Shown here one piece after another: positions 27,367-37,032 of a DNA stretch of 64,000 nucleotides. A program made the position numbers and the translations under genes. Numbering within the stretch: the first letter of the stretch is position 1; each line of letters starts with the position of its first letter. This DNA comes from Bradyrhizobium sp. (lineage in GTDB: Bacteria; Pseudomonadota; Alphaproteobacteria; Rhizobiales; Xanthobacteraceae): assembly GCF_027307225.1 (NCBI RefSeq), contig NZ_DAHUXJ010000097.1, positions 1 to 64,000 on the forward strand. The letters run 5' to 3'. The notes under the pieces are model-generated. The model ran no database searches. It worked only from the letters and a program-made list of their open reading frames with translations, and was not told the origin of the DNA.

Positions 27367-27466
27367 CTCGTCCTGAGGAGCCGCGAAAACGGCGTCTCGA
27401 AGGATGAGGCCGATATCGGGGCCTCATGGTTCGAGACGGCGCTAACGCGCCTCCTCACCATGAGGG
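27367..27466. repeat. CCTCATGGTGAGGAG-type intergenic palindromic doublet
   Basis: cctcgtcctgaggagccgcgaaaacggcgtctcgaaggatgagg, then cctcatggttcgagacggcgctaacgcgcctcctcaccatgagg. Confidence 0.9.
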
Positions 27467-27477
27467 TTTTGCTTGCC

Positions 27478-27618
27478 TTAAGATTTTTGCAGGCGCTGAG
27501 GATTTTCCAGCCGCGCGTAGTCACCGTCCTTCACGATCAGCACGAATCCAAGCTTTTCATAGAAGGCGATGGAAGTGGCGAGGTCGCTCGCGGGCAGCGT
27601 CACTTGACTGAGTTTCAT
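27478..27618 (-). pseudogene. Truncated VOC/glyoxalase-family gene (46-aa N-terminal fragment)
   Basis: Minus-strand MKLSQVTLPASDLATSIAFYEKLGFVLIVKDGDYARLENPQRLQKS*; matches the N-terminal VOC pattern (compare VOC at 14964) but ends next to the palindromic repeat. Confidence 0.75.
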
Positions 27619-27628
27619 GTCGCTACGC

Positions 27629-28420
27629 TTACACGGTCGATTTCCTCGACGCCAGTTCGCGGTATCGTTCCCGGCTTTTCACGAGATGCCCGCGCATGGC
27701 CTCGCGCGCCTTCTTCGGCGAACGGGCGCCGATCGCCTGAAAGATCGCCTCGTGCTCGCGTCCGATGCGCGCGAGATATTGCTGCAGGCCTTCGCCCGTC
27801 CCCTCGAACGAGCGGATGCTTTGCCGCGGAATGATCAGGCGGCCGAGGAAATCCAGAAACTCGACAAAGCGGCTGTTTTGCGTGGCAGCCGCGATCGCCT
27901 GGTGGAAGGCGAAGTCCTCCTTGATCGCACGCTCGCCGCCTGAAATGGCGCGGCTGAAGACGCGATGGGCTTCCCCGATCGCCTTGATCTGCGTCGCCGT
28001 GGCGCGCTCGCTTGCAATCGCGGCGGCTTCCGATTCCACCGCCATGCGCAATTCCAGAATGTCGAGCACGCTATCGAGCGATCCAAGACCCTCGGGATCA
28101 ATCGCGTAGGGCTGCCGGCCGGAGTCGCGATCCACAAAGGCGCCCGCCCCTTGCCGCGTGATGACAAGGCCACGCGCCCGCAGCGCCGCCACTGCCTCGC
28201 GCACGACGGTGCGGCTGACGCCCATGCCCTTCATCATTTCCTGTTCCGAAGGCAATTTGGCGCCGGCCGGCAATTTGCCCGACATGATCTGCTCGGCCAG
28301 GCGGTCGACCACCTCGGAACTCAGGCTCTTCGGCGCGTCGAGGGGGCGAAGCAGCCGCGCGCGCTGACGCTGCGTGGCGTCGTTCGGAGGCGAGCTTGAC
28401 GAAGCTTGTCGGGTCATCAT
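27629..28420 (-). CDS. FadR/GntR family transcriptional regulator
   Basis: LAEQIMSGKLPAGAKLPSEQEMMKGMGVSRTVVREAVAALRARGLVITRQGAGAFV plus FCD domain. Confidence 0.93.
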   Translation of the reverse strand: MMTRQASSSSPPNDATQRQRARLLRPLDAPKSLSSEVVDRLAEQIMSGKLPAGAKLPSEQEMMKGMGVSRTVVREAVAALRARGLVITRQGAGAFVDRDSGRQPYAIDPEGLGSLDSVLDILELRMAVESEAAAIASERATATQIKAIGEAHRVFSRAISGGERAIKEDFAFHQAIAAATQNSRFVEFLDFLGRLIIPRQSIRSFEGTGEGLQQYLARIGREHEAIFQAIGARSPKKAREAMRGHLVKSRERYRELASRKSTV

Positions 28421-28558
28421 ACAAGTCTAGCACAGCCCCGGCGAGCCGGCAAATCCGGTAGACTTTGTTTTGGATTTGTCCGGCCGTGGGCGGCTTGCTT
28501 GCAACGATAAAAACACGTCAGGAAATGGCCGCGCATTCGAACAGGTGGGAGGACAGCA

Positions 28559-29560
28559 ATGCAGCGTCGCGATTTCATGAAGCTTGGCGCGGGTCTCGGC
28601 GCCGCGGGTTTGGCCGGCGGCCTGCCGTTCGGCGCGGCTGCGCAAACCAAGGCGGTCTTCAAGGCTTCCGACGTTCAGCCTCCGGGCTATCCGACCGTCG
28701 CGGCCACCGAAAATCTCGGCAAGAAGCTTTCCGCGGCGACGCAAGGCCGGCTTGCGATCCAGATGTATCCGTCGATGCAGCTCGGCGGCGAAAAGGAAAC
28801 CATCGAGCAGACCCAGATCGGCGCGATCCAGATGTCGCGCGTCAGTGTCGGCACGATGGGGCCGATCGTCGACGCCATCAACGTCATCAACATGCCGTTC
28901 CTGTTCAAGAACACCGCGCACGCTGAAAAGATGATGGACGGCGAGATCGGCCAGGAACTGCTCGACAAGATCACCGCGAGCCCGAACGCCAATCTCGTCG
29001 CGCTGTGCTGGATGGATGCCGGCGCGCGCAGTCTCTACAACACCAAACATCCGATCAAGTCGATCGAAGACATCAAGGGATTGAAATTCCGCGTCATCGG
29101 CAATCCGATCTTCATCGACATGATGAACGCGCTCGGCGGCAACGGCGTCGCGATGGGCTACGACCAGGTGTTCAGCGCGCTTCAGACCGGCGTGATCGAC
29201 GGCGCGGAAAACAACATGCCGAGCTACGTCTTCTCCAACCACTATACCGCGGCCAAATACGTCACGCTGACCGAGCACCTCGTGATTCCCGAAGTGCTCG
29301 TGTTCTCCAAGCGCATCTGGAGCACGCTGTCGGCCGACGATCAGAACCTGATCAAGAAATTCGCCCGCGAAGCGCAGCTCGAGGAACGCGGATTCTGGAA
29401 TCAGTACGAGCAGAAGGCGCTGGACAAGGCCAAGGCCGCCGGCAGCCAGATCATCGAGGTCGCCGACAAGACGCCGTTCCAGAACGCGGTCAAGCCGGTC
29501 TGGGACAAGTACGGCCCGAAATATCAGGACATGATCAAGCGCATTCAGGCCATTGCGTGA
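28559..29560 (+). CDS. TRAP transporter substrate-binding protein (DctP family), Tat-type signal
   Basis: MQRRDFMKLGAGLGAAGLAGG; MYPSMQLGGEKETIEQTQIGAIQMSRVSVGTMGPIV; GLKFRVIGNPIFIDMMNALGG. Confidence 0.95.
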   Translation: MQRRDFMKLGAGLGAAGLAGGLPFGAAAQTKAVFKASDVQPPGYPTVAATENLGKKLSAATQGRLAIQMYPSMQLGGEKETIEQTQIGAIQMSRVSVGTMGPIVDAINVINMPFLFKNTAHAEKMMDGEIGQELLDKITASPNANLVALCWMDAGARSLYNTKHPIKSIEDIKGLKFRVIGNPIFIDMMNALGGNGVAMGYDQVFSALQTGVIDGAENNMPSYVFSNHYTAAKYVTLTEHLVIPEVLVFSKRIWSTLSADDQNLIKKFAREAQLEERGFWNQYEQKALDKAKAAGSQIIEVADKTPFQNAVKPVWDKYGPKYQDMIKRIQAIA

Positions 29561-29641
29561 TGGCGTGGCGCCGTCGTGTGCGGTCAGTCCAGGATTCCGT
29601 CATTGCAAAGAGCGTAAGCGACGAAGCAATCGAGCCGTTTT

Positions 29642-29724
29642 GTCATTCCGGGATGGTCCGAAGGACCAGACCCGGAATCTCGAGATTCCGGTTTCGCTCG
29701 TTTTACTCGCGCTCCGGAATGACG
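29642..29724. repeat. GTCATTCCGGGATGG...CCGGAATGAC palindromic intergenic repeat
   Basis: gtcattccgggatggtccgaaggaccagacccggaatctcgagattccgg...ctccggaatgac; copies at 52015-52095 and 56921-57002. Confidence 0.9.
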
Positions 29725-29828
29725 ACGTGCAAGGAATCCTGAATCGCTTCGCTTTCTGTTCGCTCGCGATGACGAACCCAACGATCCGTGCATTTTGCTC
29801 GACCAGTCAAACGGGGGAACGTAACGCC

Positions 29829-30353
29829 ATGGCAGCCACATTCCGCCGCGCGATGGACCTGCTCTATTTGCTGTGCGTCATCGTCGGCTGCCTCGCGCTT
29901 GTGCTGATCTCGGCGATCATTCCCTGGGCGGTATTCACCCGCTATGTGCTCAACAGCGCGGCTTCCTGGCCGGAGCCAATGGCAGTTCTCCTGACCATCG
30001 TGCTGACCTTCATCGGTGCTGCCGCGGCCTATAGGCTTAACCTGCACATGAACGTCGGCTATTTCGCCAACCAGGCTCCGCCGCCATTCCGCAAACTGCT
30101 CGAACTCCTGGTTCAACTGCTGATGGCGCTGATTGCGCTGTTCATGGTCGTATGGGGCGAGCGGCTCGTCGAAGTGACCTGGTACAACACGATTGCCGAA
30201 TTCCCCTTCCTGTCGGTCGGCGTCACTTACCTGCCAATTCCGATCGGCGGCGCTTGCCTGCTTCTGTTTATCATCGAGCGGGTATGGCTCGGCGCCCCCG
30301 CCGACCACGATCAGACCACGCCCGCCCACGGCGAAGCCGCGTCGGTCGAGTGA
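29829..30353 (+). CDS. TRAP transporter small permease (DctQ family)
   Basis: MAATFRRAMDLLYLLCVIVGCLALVLISAIIPWAVFTRYVLNSAASWPEPMAVLLTIVLTFIGAAAAYR. Confidence 0.92.
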   Translation: MAATFRRAMDLLYLLCVIVGCLALVLISAIIPWAVFTRYVLNSAASWPEPMAVLLTIVLTFIGAAAAYRLNLHMNVGYFANQAPPPFRKLLELLVQLLMALIALFMVVWGERLVEVTWYNTIAEFPFLSVGVTYLPIPIGGACLLLFIIERVWLGAPADHDQTTPAHGEAASVE

Positions 30354-30371
30354 AGCTCAGGGAATCGGGCC

Positions 30372-31661
30372 ATGGATATCCTCGTTCTTCTCGGCACCAT
30401 GATCTTCTGCTTCCTCATCGGCATGCCGATCGCCTATTCGCTGGCCTTCGCCGCGATCGCCGGCGCCTGGTCGATCGGCATTCCCCTTGAAGCGGTGATG
30501 CTGAAGATTTCCGACGGCGTCAGCAAGGTAGCGATGCTGACGATTCCATTCTTCGTGCTGGCGGGCGCGATCATGGCCGAAGGCGGCATGGCGCGGCGGC
30601 TGGTCGCGTTCGCCGACGTGCTGGTAGGCTTCACGCGCGTCCGTGGCGGGCTTTCCGTCGTCAACGTGCTCGCCACGACGTTTCTCAGCGGCATTTCCGG
30701 CTCGGCCGTCGCCGACACCTCGGCGATCGGCTCGGTGATGATTCCGCAAATGGAGAAGACCGGATTTCCGCGCGTCTTCGCCACCAACCTGACGATCACC
30801 TCCTCCGTTCAGGCACTGCTCGTTCCGCCGAGCCACAATGCGGTGCTGTACTCGCTCGCAACCGGCGGGACCATTTCGATCAGCGCGCTGTTCATGGCCG
30901 GCGTCTTTCCCGGTCTTCTGCTCGGCTTCTCGCTGATCGTTCTTTGCCTGGTGTTCGCCTATCGCGACAAGCACCCGCGCGGCCAGACCGTGCCGATGAA
31001 GGATGCGATCAGGATCACCATCGATGCGGCTTGGGGTCTGATCACGCTCGTGATCATTCTCGGCGGCATCCTCGGCGGCGTCTTCACCGCGATCGAAGCC
31101 GGCGCTGTCGCCTGCATCTGGGCTTTCTTCGTCACCATGTTCATCTACCGCGACTACAAGTGGCACGACCTTCCCGTGCTCCTGCACCGGACGCTACGCA
31201 CGGTCGCGATGGTGCTGACGCTGATCGCCTGCGCTTCCAGCGTCGGCTATGTGATGGCGCTGACGCAGATGCCGGCCAAGATGACGGCGTTCTTCCTGTC
31301 GATCTCCAGCAACAAGTACGTGATCCTGATGCTGATCAACGTGCTGTTGTTGATCCTCGGCACGCTGGTCGATATGGCGCCGTCGATCCTGATCGCGACC
31401 CCCATCCTGTTGCCGGTCATGCAGAACTTCGGCGTCGATCCCGTTCACTTCGGGATGATCATGATGCTCAACCTCGGCATTGGTCTTTGTCATCCACCGG
31501 TCGGCTCGATTCTGTTTGTCGGCTGCGCCGTCGGCAAAGTCACGATCGAGCAGGTAATGAGGAAGATCTGGCCGTTCTACCTCGTGATGTTCCTGGTGCT
31601 GATGGCTGTCACCTACATTCCCGAAGTCTCGCTGTGGCTGCCGCGGCACGTGATGCACTGA
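30372..31661 (+). CDS. TRAP transporter large permease (DctM family)
   Basis: IPFFVLAGAIMAEGGMARRLVAFADVLVG ... TFLSGISGSAVADTSAIGSVMIPQMEKTGFPRVFATNLTITSS. Confidence 0.95.
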   Translation: MDILVLLGTMIFCFLIGMPIAYSLAFAAIAGAWSIGIPLEAVMLKISDGVSKVAMLTIPFFVLAGAIMAEGGMARRLVAFADVLVGFTRVRGGLSVVNVLATTFLSGISGSAVADTSAIGSVMIPQMEKTGFPRVFATNLTITSSVQALLVPPSHNAVLYSLATGGTISISALFMAGVFPGLLLGFSLIVLCLVFAYRDKHPRGQTVPMKDAIRITIDAAWGLITLVIILGGILGGVFTAIEAGAVACIWAFFVTMFIYRDYKWHDLPVLLHRTLRTVAMVLTLIACASSVGYVMALTQMPAKMTAFFLSISSNKYVILMLINVLLLILGTLVDMAPSILIATPILLPVMQNFGVDPVHFGMIMMLNLGIGLCHPPVGSILFVGCAVGKVTIEQVMRKIWPFYLVMFLVLMAVTYIPEVSLWLPRHVMH

Positions 31662-31814
31662 ATGTTTTCTATCGCCTGAGTTTCGCGCGGCGGCATGGTT
31701 TAGGCTTTCCTAATCCGGTCTTTCAATTGCATTTTTGCGAACGGCCGGAGCCTTAAAGCTTCGGGCTCATAGCTGTCCCCCGGTGGCTAAAAATAAGAAC
31801 GGCGGGGGCCAAAA

Positions 31815-32060
31815 ATGACCATCGAAATTCTCATTTATCCGGCATTGGTATTCCTGGCGGCGACGATGATCGCCAAGCTGATCGAGCGCCGGCGCGACGT
31901 GCTGTACGGTCCCTATATTCAGGGCCGCAAGACCGATCTCGCCCGGTTGCGCGAGCAGTTCGGCGCTATCATTGCGGCGATCGGCATAAAACGAGAATAC
32001 GGCCGCGTGGCGGCGACGTTCACGTCCGTCAGCATCTTCGCTTCGGCGATCATCGGCTGA
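31815..32060 (+). CDS. Small hypothetical membrane-associated protein
   Basis: 81 aa with N-terminal hydrophobic segment; coding-like composition; 9 nt upstream of the next ORF. Confidence 0.5.
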   Translation: MTIEILIYPALVFLAATMIAKLIERRRDVLYGPYIQGRKTDLARLREQFGAIIAAIGIKREYGRVAATFTSVSIFASAIIG

Positions 32061-32069
32061 GGAACGGCC

Positions 32070-32276
32070 ATGAGCCTGCTCGATCATCCCAGTGAAGCGC
32101 AGTCCGGAATGAAGATCGTCTGCGAGGTCTGCGGCAACCTGTCGATCAAGCCGATCGACCCGGCGAATGCCGGCGACGCTGCTCCCGTCCATTGCCGGCG
32201 CTGCAACGCCGTACGCGGGACGGTCGCCGACCTGCGCGCGCTGGCGCGGCAGTCGACCGACGACTTCGAGTTCTAA
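32070..32276 (+). CDS. Small hypothetical protein with zinc-ribbon-like CxxC pair
   Basis: MKIVCEVCGNLSIKP...PVHCRRCNAVRGTVADL. Confidence 0.6.
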   Translation: MSLLDHPSEAQSGMKIVCEVCGNLSIKPIDPANAGDAAPVHCRRCNAVRGTVADLRALARQSTDDFEF

Positions 32277-32305
32277 GATTCAACCTTAGCCACGATTGAA
32301 GTTCT

Positions 32306-32438
32306 CCCTTGGGAGAGGGTTGGGGTGAGGGGTTACGGTCTTTCCGTATTCCCTACCCCCTCACCCGCGCCGGAGCCTGTCATCGGGCGCGCATTCGCGC
32401 GACCCGTTGGGCGCGACCTCTCCCCACGGGAGAGCTGA
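32306..32438. repeat. Palindromic intergenic repeat (ttgggagagggttggggtgagg ... acctctccccacgggagag)
   Basis: Complementary ends around a core cggagcctgtcatcgggcgcgcattcgcgcgacccgttggg also seen at 15998-16045. Confidence 0.7.
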
Positions 32439-32451
32439 AAAAAATCTGTTC

Positions 32452-32700
32452 CTAGAGAAGGCGGAAGCTGAAGCTGGCGAGGCTGTCGACCGGCGGCTCG
32501 GCCGGGCGCGGCCGGAAAATCAGCCGTTCGGTCCTCACCCTCAGGTGATCCCGCAATTCGATTCCACTCTGCCGGATCCGGTTGCGGATCTCGCGGCGGT
32601 CGAAGGCAGTGAGCGTCGGGACTGCAAGTTGGCACCAGGCCTCCCGCTGCTCGGCCATCAGCACATCGATCTCGCGGCTCAGGACATCAAGCTCAATCAT
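32452..32700 (-). CDS. Small hypothetical protein
   Basis: 82 aa; MIELDVLSREIDVLMAEQREAWCQLAVPTLTAFDRREIRNRIRQSGIELRDHL. Confidence 0.55.
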   Translation of the reverse strand: MIELDVLSREIDVLMAEQREAWCQLAVPTLTAFDRREIRNRIRQSGIELRDHLRVRTERLIFRPRPAEPPVDSLASFSFRLL

Positions 32701-32785
32701 GGTGTTTCACCCGTCTTGAGAAGAGGCCCGTTCAGTCTCCCTTAAAAATGGTTAACGAAACCCTTACGCCCGTCCGGATTGAACC

Positions 32786-34459
32786 TTATTGGCGAGGCTC
32801 GACGCGCGTGACCTTCCACAGCGTGCAAGGAACCTCATCCGGCCCCGTCGGGGTGAACTCCGCGAGTTTCTCGGCGGTGACCTGATGAGTGGTTCGGAGG
32901 TTGAGAAACCACGCCCGCTGCTCGAGGACCAGGAACCGCGGGTAGACCCTCAGGATGTCGTCGGTGGTTACGACCCGCGGCTCCGGTTTCCACGTTTGAA
33001 GTCTTTGCATCAAGTTGAAGTCCGCTGCGTTACCGCGCGACCGGTTCGGGTATTTCAGAACGACGTCCCAATCCAGCGGAAAACGATAGGCTTCACCGTG
33101 CGCGGCGTAGGTCGAGCGCGGCAGGAACAGGTGCGTTGAATCGACGATAACAGGCAGCTTGCCGTCGACGAAACTGTCCTCGAAGAACCCGCCGTCTGCG
33201 CCGACGCAGACATTCTTTCCCTGAACGGAGTTCTGCGCGTGAAACATGACATTGTGCACGATCAAGGGCGCCAGCATCGCGCAGACCGCCGCGATCGCCA
33301 TCCGATATTGCAACCGATGACGGATCAGCCATTCGCCGGACGCCACGTGCAACGCATAGGCCGTGAAAAGCTGCGGCGTAAAATAGCGAATAACGAACAA
33401 CGGAAACAACGTCCGCGAAATCAGCCAGCCCGCCAACGTGAATCCGGTTACGCCGGCCAGTACCAGCACCACGAAGCGTAGCGGCTGCCCTGCCGGATCG
33501 ATCATCACGGTACGAAGCCGCGCGTTATCCTGTTTGAGTGCCAGCACGGCCGCCGAGCTCAGGCAGGTGGCCTCGAAGATCGAGATCCACATCATGATGG
33601 CCGACCCGAAAACCGTGTCGATCAGCTCAGGCAGCCCCGGCGGCACGATCCAGCCGTAGGGCTTTGCGACCTGAAGCTGCTCCAGCAGAAAGGGACTCCA
33701 GGCAACCACGGCCAACACGGCGGGAACAACGGCGATCACAATCGGCAGCAGCAAAGTCCTGTCGCCGCGCGGCCGGCTCAACCATCCCGCGAACGCAATG
33801 ATGCCGACGTAGGCACTTCCGAGGGTATGCGACATCGCCAGCGCGACGTTGGCGAGCGCCAGCCATGCGACATCCGATCGACGGCGCCGCTCGATCAACC
33901 GTTGCTGAAACAGCGCCGCCAGGGCTGCGCACAAAAAGTAGAGGGCGTAGTGGCGGAGCACGGACGCGTCATAAATGAATCCGTTGCTGAGCGTCACGAA
34001 CAGCAGCGCGCCGATCCACGCAGCCGCGGGCGAAACGACCCGGCGCGCAAGTTGACCAAGCACCGCGACGCCGAACGCGGCCGCGAGAAGATTCGCAAGC
34101 TTCAGCGCAGCTACCGATGACACCAGCTTCGGCAGGGAATGGGCGATCAGCCATGCCACCGTCATATAGAGCGGCGGATTGCCGTCGAGCCCGAGCGCAA
34201 TGCCTTTCCACAATTTCGGCAGGCTCGCCGCGCTCAAGAGGCTTGTGGTGAACAGCTCATCGGACCGCAGCTGTTCATTCAAGGAATGATAACCGAGGAC
34301 GGCGAGCGCGCAAGCAACCAGCAGCGTGGTCAACATCCACTCGGCGCGCGAAAACGCCGATACGCGCGATCGCACCGGAGCGGCGTCGACCGACCGATCT
34401 CGCCCGCAGCTGGCGCTCGCCGCACCGGCATCCCTGGTCAACATGCCTTCGATGTTCAA
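32786..34459 (-). CDS. Polytopic membrane protein, putative ArnT/PMT-like glycosyltransferase
   Basis: 557 aa with about 10 hydrophobic segments; LRSDELFTTSLLSAA, GLDGNPPLYMTVAWL near the N-terminus. Confidence 0.75.
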   Translation of the reverse strand: MNIEGMLTRDAGAASASCGRDRSVDAAPVRSRVSAFSRAEWMLTTLLVACALAVLGYHSLNEQLRSDELFTTSLLSAASLPKLWKGIALGLDGNPPLYMTVAWLIAHSLPKLVSSVAALKLANLLAAAFGVAVLGQLARRVVSPAAAWIGALLFVTLSNGFIYDASVLRHYALYFLCAALAALFQQRLIERRRRSDVAWLALANVALAMSHTLGSAYVGIIAFAGWLSRPRGDRTLLLPIVIAVVPAVLAVVAWSPFLLEQLQVAKPYGWIVPPGLPELIDTVFGSAIMMWISIFEATCLSSAAVLALKQDNARLRTVMIDPAGQPLRFVVLVLAGVTGFTLAGWLISRTLFPLFVIRYFTPQLFTAYALHVASGEWLIRHRLQYRMAIAAVCAMLAPLIVHNVMFHAQNSVQGKNVCVGADGGFFEDSFVDGKLPVIVDSTHLFLPRSTYAAHGEAYRFPLDWDVVLKYPNRSRGNAADFNLMQRLQTWKPEPRVVTTDDILRVYPRFLVLEQRAWFLNLRTTHQVTAEKLAEFTPTGPDEVPCTLWKVTRVEPRQ

Positions 34460-34696
34460 GAGAAAGCCCCTGCTCGTCCGTGGGCAAGTCTACCGCCAAT
34501 CGGCTAAATTCCGGGTTGCTGCCGGCGGGCAAGCGCAGCCCTTGGTTAGCGATTTCCTACCGCTCAGCGACGGTCTTGCGCGTGGCCGTGCGCCTCGTTT
34601 TGACCGCCTTGCGGCCTTTTGCTACGGAATCTCGCAAATCAAGAATAATCGGGGAGCGCGCGCCATGGTCGGCCGCCGGACACCGGCATGGCAACG

Positions 34697-34863
34697 CTAG
34701 TGCGGTGAATTTGAAGTTCCTATCAGTTTCGCGGTGACCTCGTCATAGGAACTTCAAATTCTAAACCGCACTAGAATCATATAATTGGCTAGTGCTCTTT
34801 TGATTCCGAAGTTCGTAAACGTGGAGCCGCAATATGATACGAACTTCGGAATCGGAGCACTAG
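34697..34863. repeat. CTAG double-hairpin element copy 3 (hairpins 34697-34774 and 34789-34863)
   Basis: CTAGTGCGGTGAATTTGAAGTTCCTAT...ATAGGAACTTCAAATTC[TAA]ACCGCACTAG, linker aatcatataattgg, CTAGTGCTC[TTT]TGATTCCGAAGTTCGTA...TACGAACTTCGGAATCGGAGCACTAG. Confidence 0.95.
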
Positions 34864-34885
34864 TGGTCCGATTCTAACATTCGTA
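34860..34885. repeat. Extra outer half-arm abutting copy 3
   Basis: ctagtggtccgattctaacattcgta shares its CTAG with the end of copy 3 and has no partner arm. Confidence 0.85.
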
Positions 34886-34913
34886 TTGTGTCGCGGAGAG
34901 ATCGGGGGCCAGC

Positions 34914-35912
34914 ATGGGGGACGTTCCACAAGTGAAGCCGGGCGCGATCACACGTCGTTCCCTGCTCAGTACAGCGGCGGCGATCGCCGCCACGCCTGCA
35001 CTCGCCGAGGAATGCCGGATCGGGCCGCCGCCGCACGAGAAAGGCGCAAAAGTCTGGATGGACATGGATCAGGTCGAACTGGACGCGGCCTACGATCAGT
35101 CCTTCTATGCACCCACGATCGGCCAATTCCGCAAGCGCTTCGCCTCGATCAGCGAGACGACGCGAAAGCGGCTCGGCGCGCCCAGGCGATTTTCCTATGG
35201 GCCGACCCCGGTCGAAGGCCTCGACGTCTTTCCGGCGCGCACGCCGAACGCTCCGATCTTCGTGTTCATTCACGGCGGACGCTGGCTGCGCGGCACCGCG
35301 AAGGGTTACGCATACCCTGCCGACCTCTTCGTCAACGCCGGCGTCAATTATGTCGTGCTGGATTTCATCCATGTCGACGAGGCCAACGGCGATATCAGGG
35401 TGATGGCCGACCAGGTCCGACGCGGCATCGCCTGGCTCTACAAGAACGCAGCCGCTTTCGGCGGCGACATCAAGCGCTTTTATGTTGGCGGCCATTCCTC
35501 CGGCGGCCATCTCGCCGGCGTCGCTGTCACGACCGACTGGCAGAAGGATTTCGGCTTGCCTGCCGACATGATCAGTGGCGGCCTTCTGATGAGCGGCCTC
35601 TACGATCTCAAGGCCGTGCGGCTTTCCGCGCGCGGAAAATACGTCAAGTTCGACGACGGCATGGAGCAGTCGATGAGTTCGATCCGCCACATCGATCTCT
35701 TGCGCGCGCCGATCACCGTCACCTACGGGACCTTCGAGACGCCCGAATTCCAGCGCCAGTCGCGTGACTTTGCCGCCGCCGTCAAGGCCGCCGGAAAACC
35801 GGTCGAGCTAGTCGAAGCGCCGGACTTCAACCACTTCGAAATGTGCGAAAGCCTCGGCAATCCCTACGGCCCGAATGGCCTCGCGGCGCTCAAGCTGATG
35901 AAGCTTGCCTGA
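34914..35912 (+). CDS. Alpha/beta hydrolase (esterase/kynurenine-formamidase-like), twin-arginine-like signal
   Basis: ITRRSLLSTAAAIAATPALA; IFVFIHGGRWLRGTAKGYAYPADLFVNAG; YVGGHSSGGHLAGVA. Confidence 0.88.
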   Translation: MGDVPQVKPGAITRRSLLSTAAAIAATPALAEECRIGPPPHEKGAKVWMDMDQVELDAAYDQSFYAPTIGQFRKRFASISETTRKRLGAPRRFSYGPTPVEGLDVFPARTPNAPIFVFIHGGRWLRGTAKGYAYPADLFVNAGVNYVVLDFIHVDEANGDIRVMADQVRRGIAWLYKNAAAFGGDIKRFYVGGHSSGGHLAGVAVTTDWQKDFGLPADMISGGLLMSGLYDLKAVRLSARGKYVKFDDGMEQSMSSIRHIDLLRAPITVTYGTFETPEFQRQSRDFAAAVKAAGKPVELVEAPDFNHFEMCESLGNPYGPNGLAALKLMKLA

Positions 35913-37032
35913 ATGCTGCATCGGGTGTCCGGCGAAATGCCTCGCGAATGAAGCGCTGAGCCGGCGCCTCGAAATAGCGGAACGTGAAATAAGAGAGTAG
36001 CAGCGTCGTCAGGAGATAGACGGCGAACAACGCGCCGCTGTAGACCGGAACTGGGCGGCCCGAAAGCGCAAAGCACAGCACGATCGCAATTTGAAGCGGG
36101 AAGTGCAACAGGTAGCTTGAATAGGTCAAGTTGCCTGCCGAGACGATCACGGCCTGCATCGGACGCGGCAGATTGATCTTGCGCGACAGGCAAAACAGCA
36201 GGATCGGCGTAAAGCCGACGAACAGCGGAAGATCGAAACGGTCGAGCTGATCGCGCAAGACATAGATCACGAGCGGCATGACGACAACCGCAGCCAGCCA
36301 GCCGCAGGCTTCGATCGCCGTCCTCAAGCGCGAGGTATCGGCCGCGCGCCGCACCGCCGCCGCAAGCCCGCCGGCATAGAACAGCGCAAGGCAATTGGTG
36401 ACCTTGACGAACAGTTCGCCGACGCTCAGATGGGCGGCGGCGAGACACGCCGCAACGATAACGACGTTCAACAGCCACAGCCGCGTCGCGCGCAGCATCA
36501 GGAAGAACAGGAGGTAGACCAGCACTTCGACCGAGACCGACCAGATCGGACCGTCGAAACTTTCGCCCTTCGTGATTCCCCATTCGCTCGCCATGAAGAG
36601 CTGGGTGAGAAAATGCTGGAGGTCATTGGCCTGGTAGACGAAGAACGAGCCGCGCAGGTCGAAATAAGCAGTTTGCAACAGTGCGACCGACAGCAGGGTC
36701 ACCAGATGCAGCGGATAGAGCCGCGAGAAGCGCAGCGTGAAGAACTTCCAGCCGCCGACCGCGCGCTCGGCGATCGGGTCGCGGTATTTCCAGAAGAAGA
36801 TGAAGCCGCTGATGCACCAGAACACCCAGACGCCGAAAGCGCCGGAGTCGTGTAACCACCGGAAGGTCCCGTAAAGCGGCAGACGCTCCGGTTCAAGTCC
36901 CACCGGCTGGTCGGCGACGAAGGCAAAATGTCGATAGTGAAAGACGAGAATGGCGAACGCCGTGAGAAAGCGCAGGGCTTCCAGCCCGAGCAGCTTGTTC
37001 GTTTCCTCGGGAGGCGTCACGGCTTGCTGCAT
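35890..37032 (-). CDS. Acyltransferase 3 family protein (OafA/YrhL-like membrane domain)
   Basis: KLLGLEALRFLTAFAILVFHYRHF; GVWVFWCISGFIFFWKYRD; RFSRLYPLHLVTLL; GPIWSVSVEVLVYLLFFLML. Confidence 0.93.
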   Translation of the reverse strand: MQQAVTPPEETNKLLGLEALRFLTAFAILVFHYRHFAFVADQPVGLEPERLPLYGTFRWLHDSGAFGVWVFWCISGFIFFWKYRDPIAERAVGGWKFFTLRFSRLYPLHLVTLLSVALLQTAYFDLRGSFFVYQANDLQHFLTQLFMASEWGITKGESFDGPIWSVSVEVLVYLLFFLMLRATRLWLLNVVIVAACLAAAHLSVGELFVKVTNCLALFYAGGLAAAVRRAADTSRLRTAIEACGWLAAVVVMPLVIYVLRDQLDRFDLPLFVGFTPILLFCLSRKINLPRPMQAVIVSAGNLTYSSYLLHFPLQIAIVLCFALSGRPVPVYSGALFAVYLLTTLLLSYFTFRYFEAPAQRFIREAFRRTPDAAFRQASSA

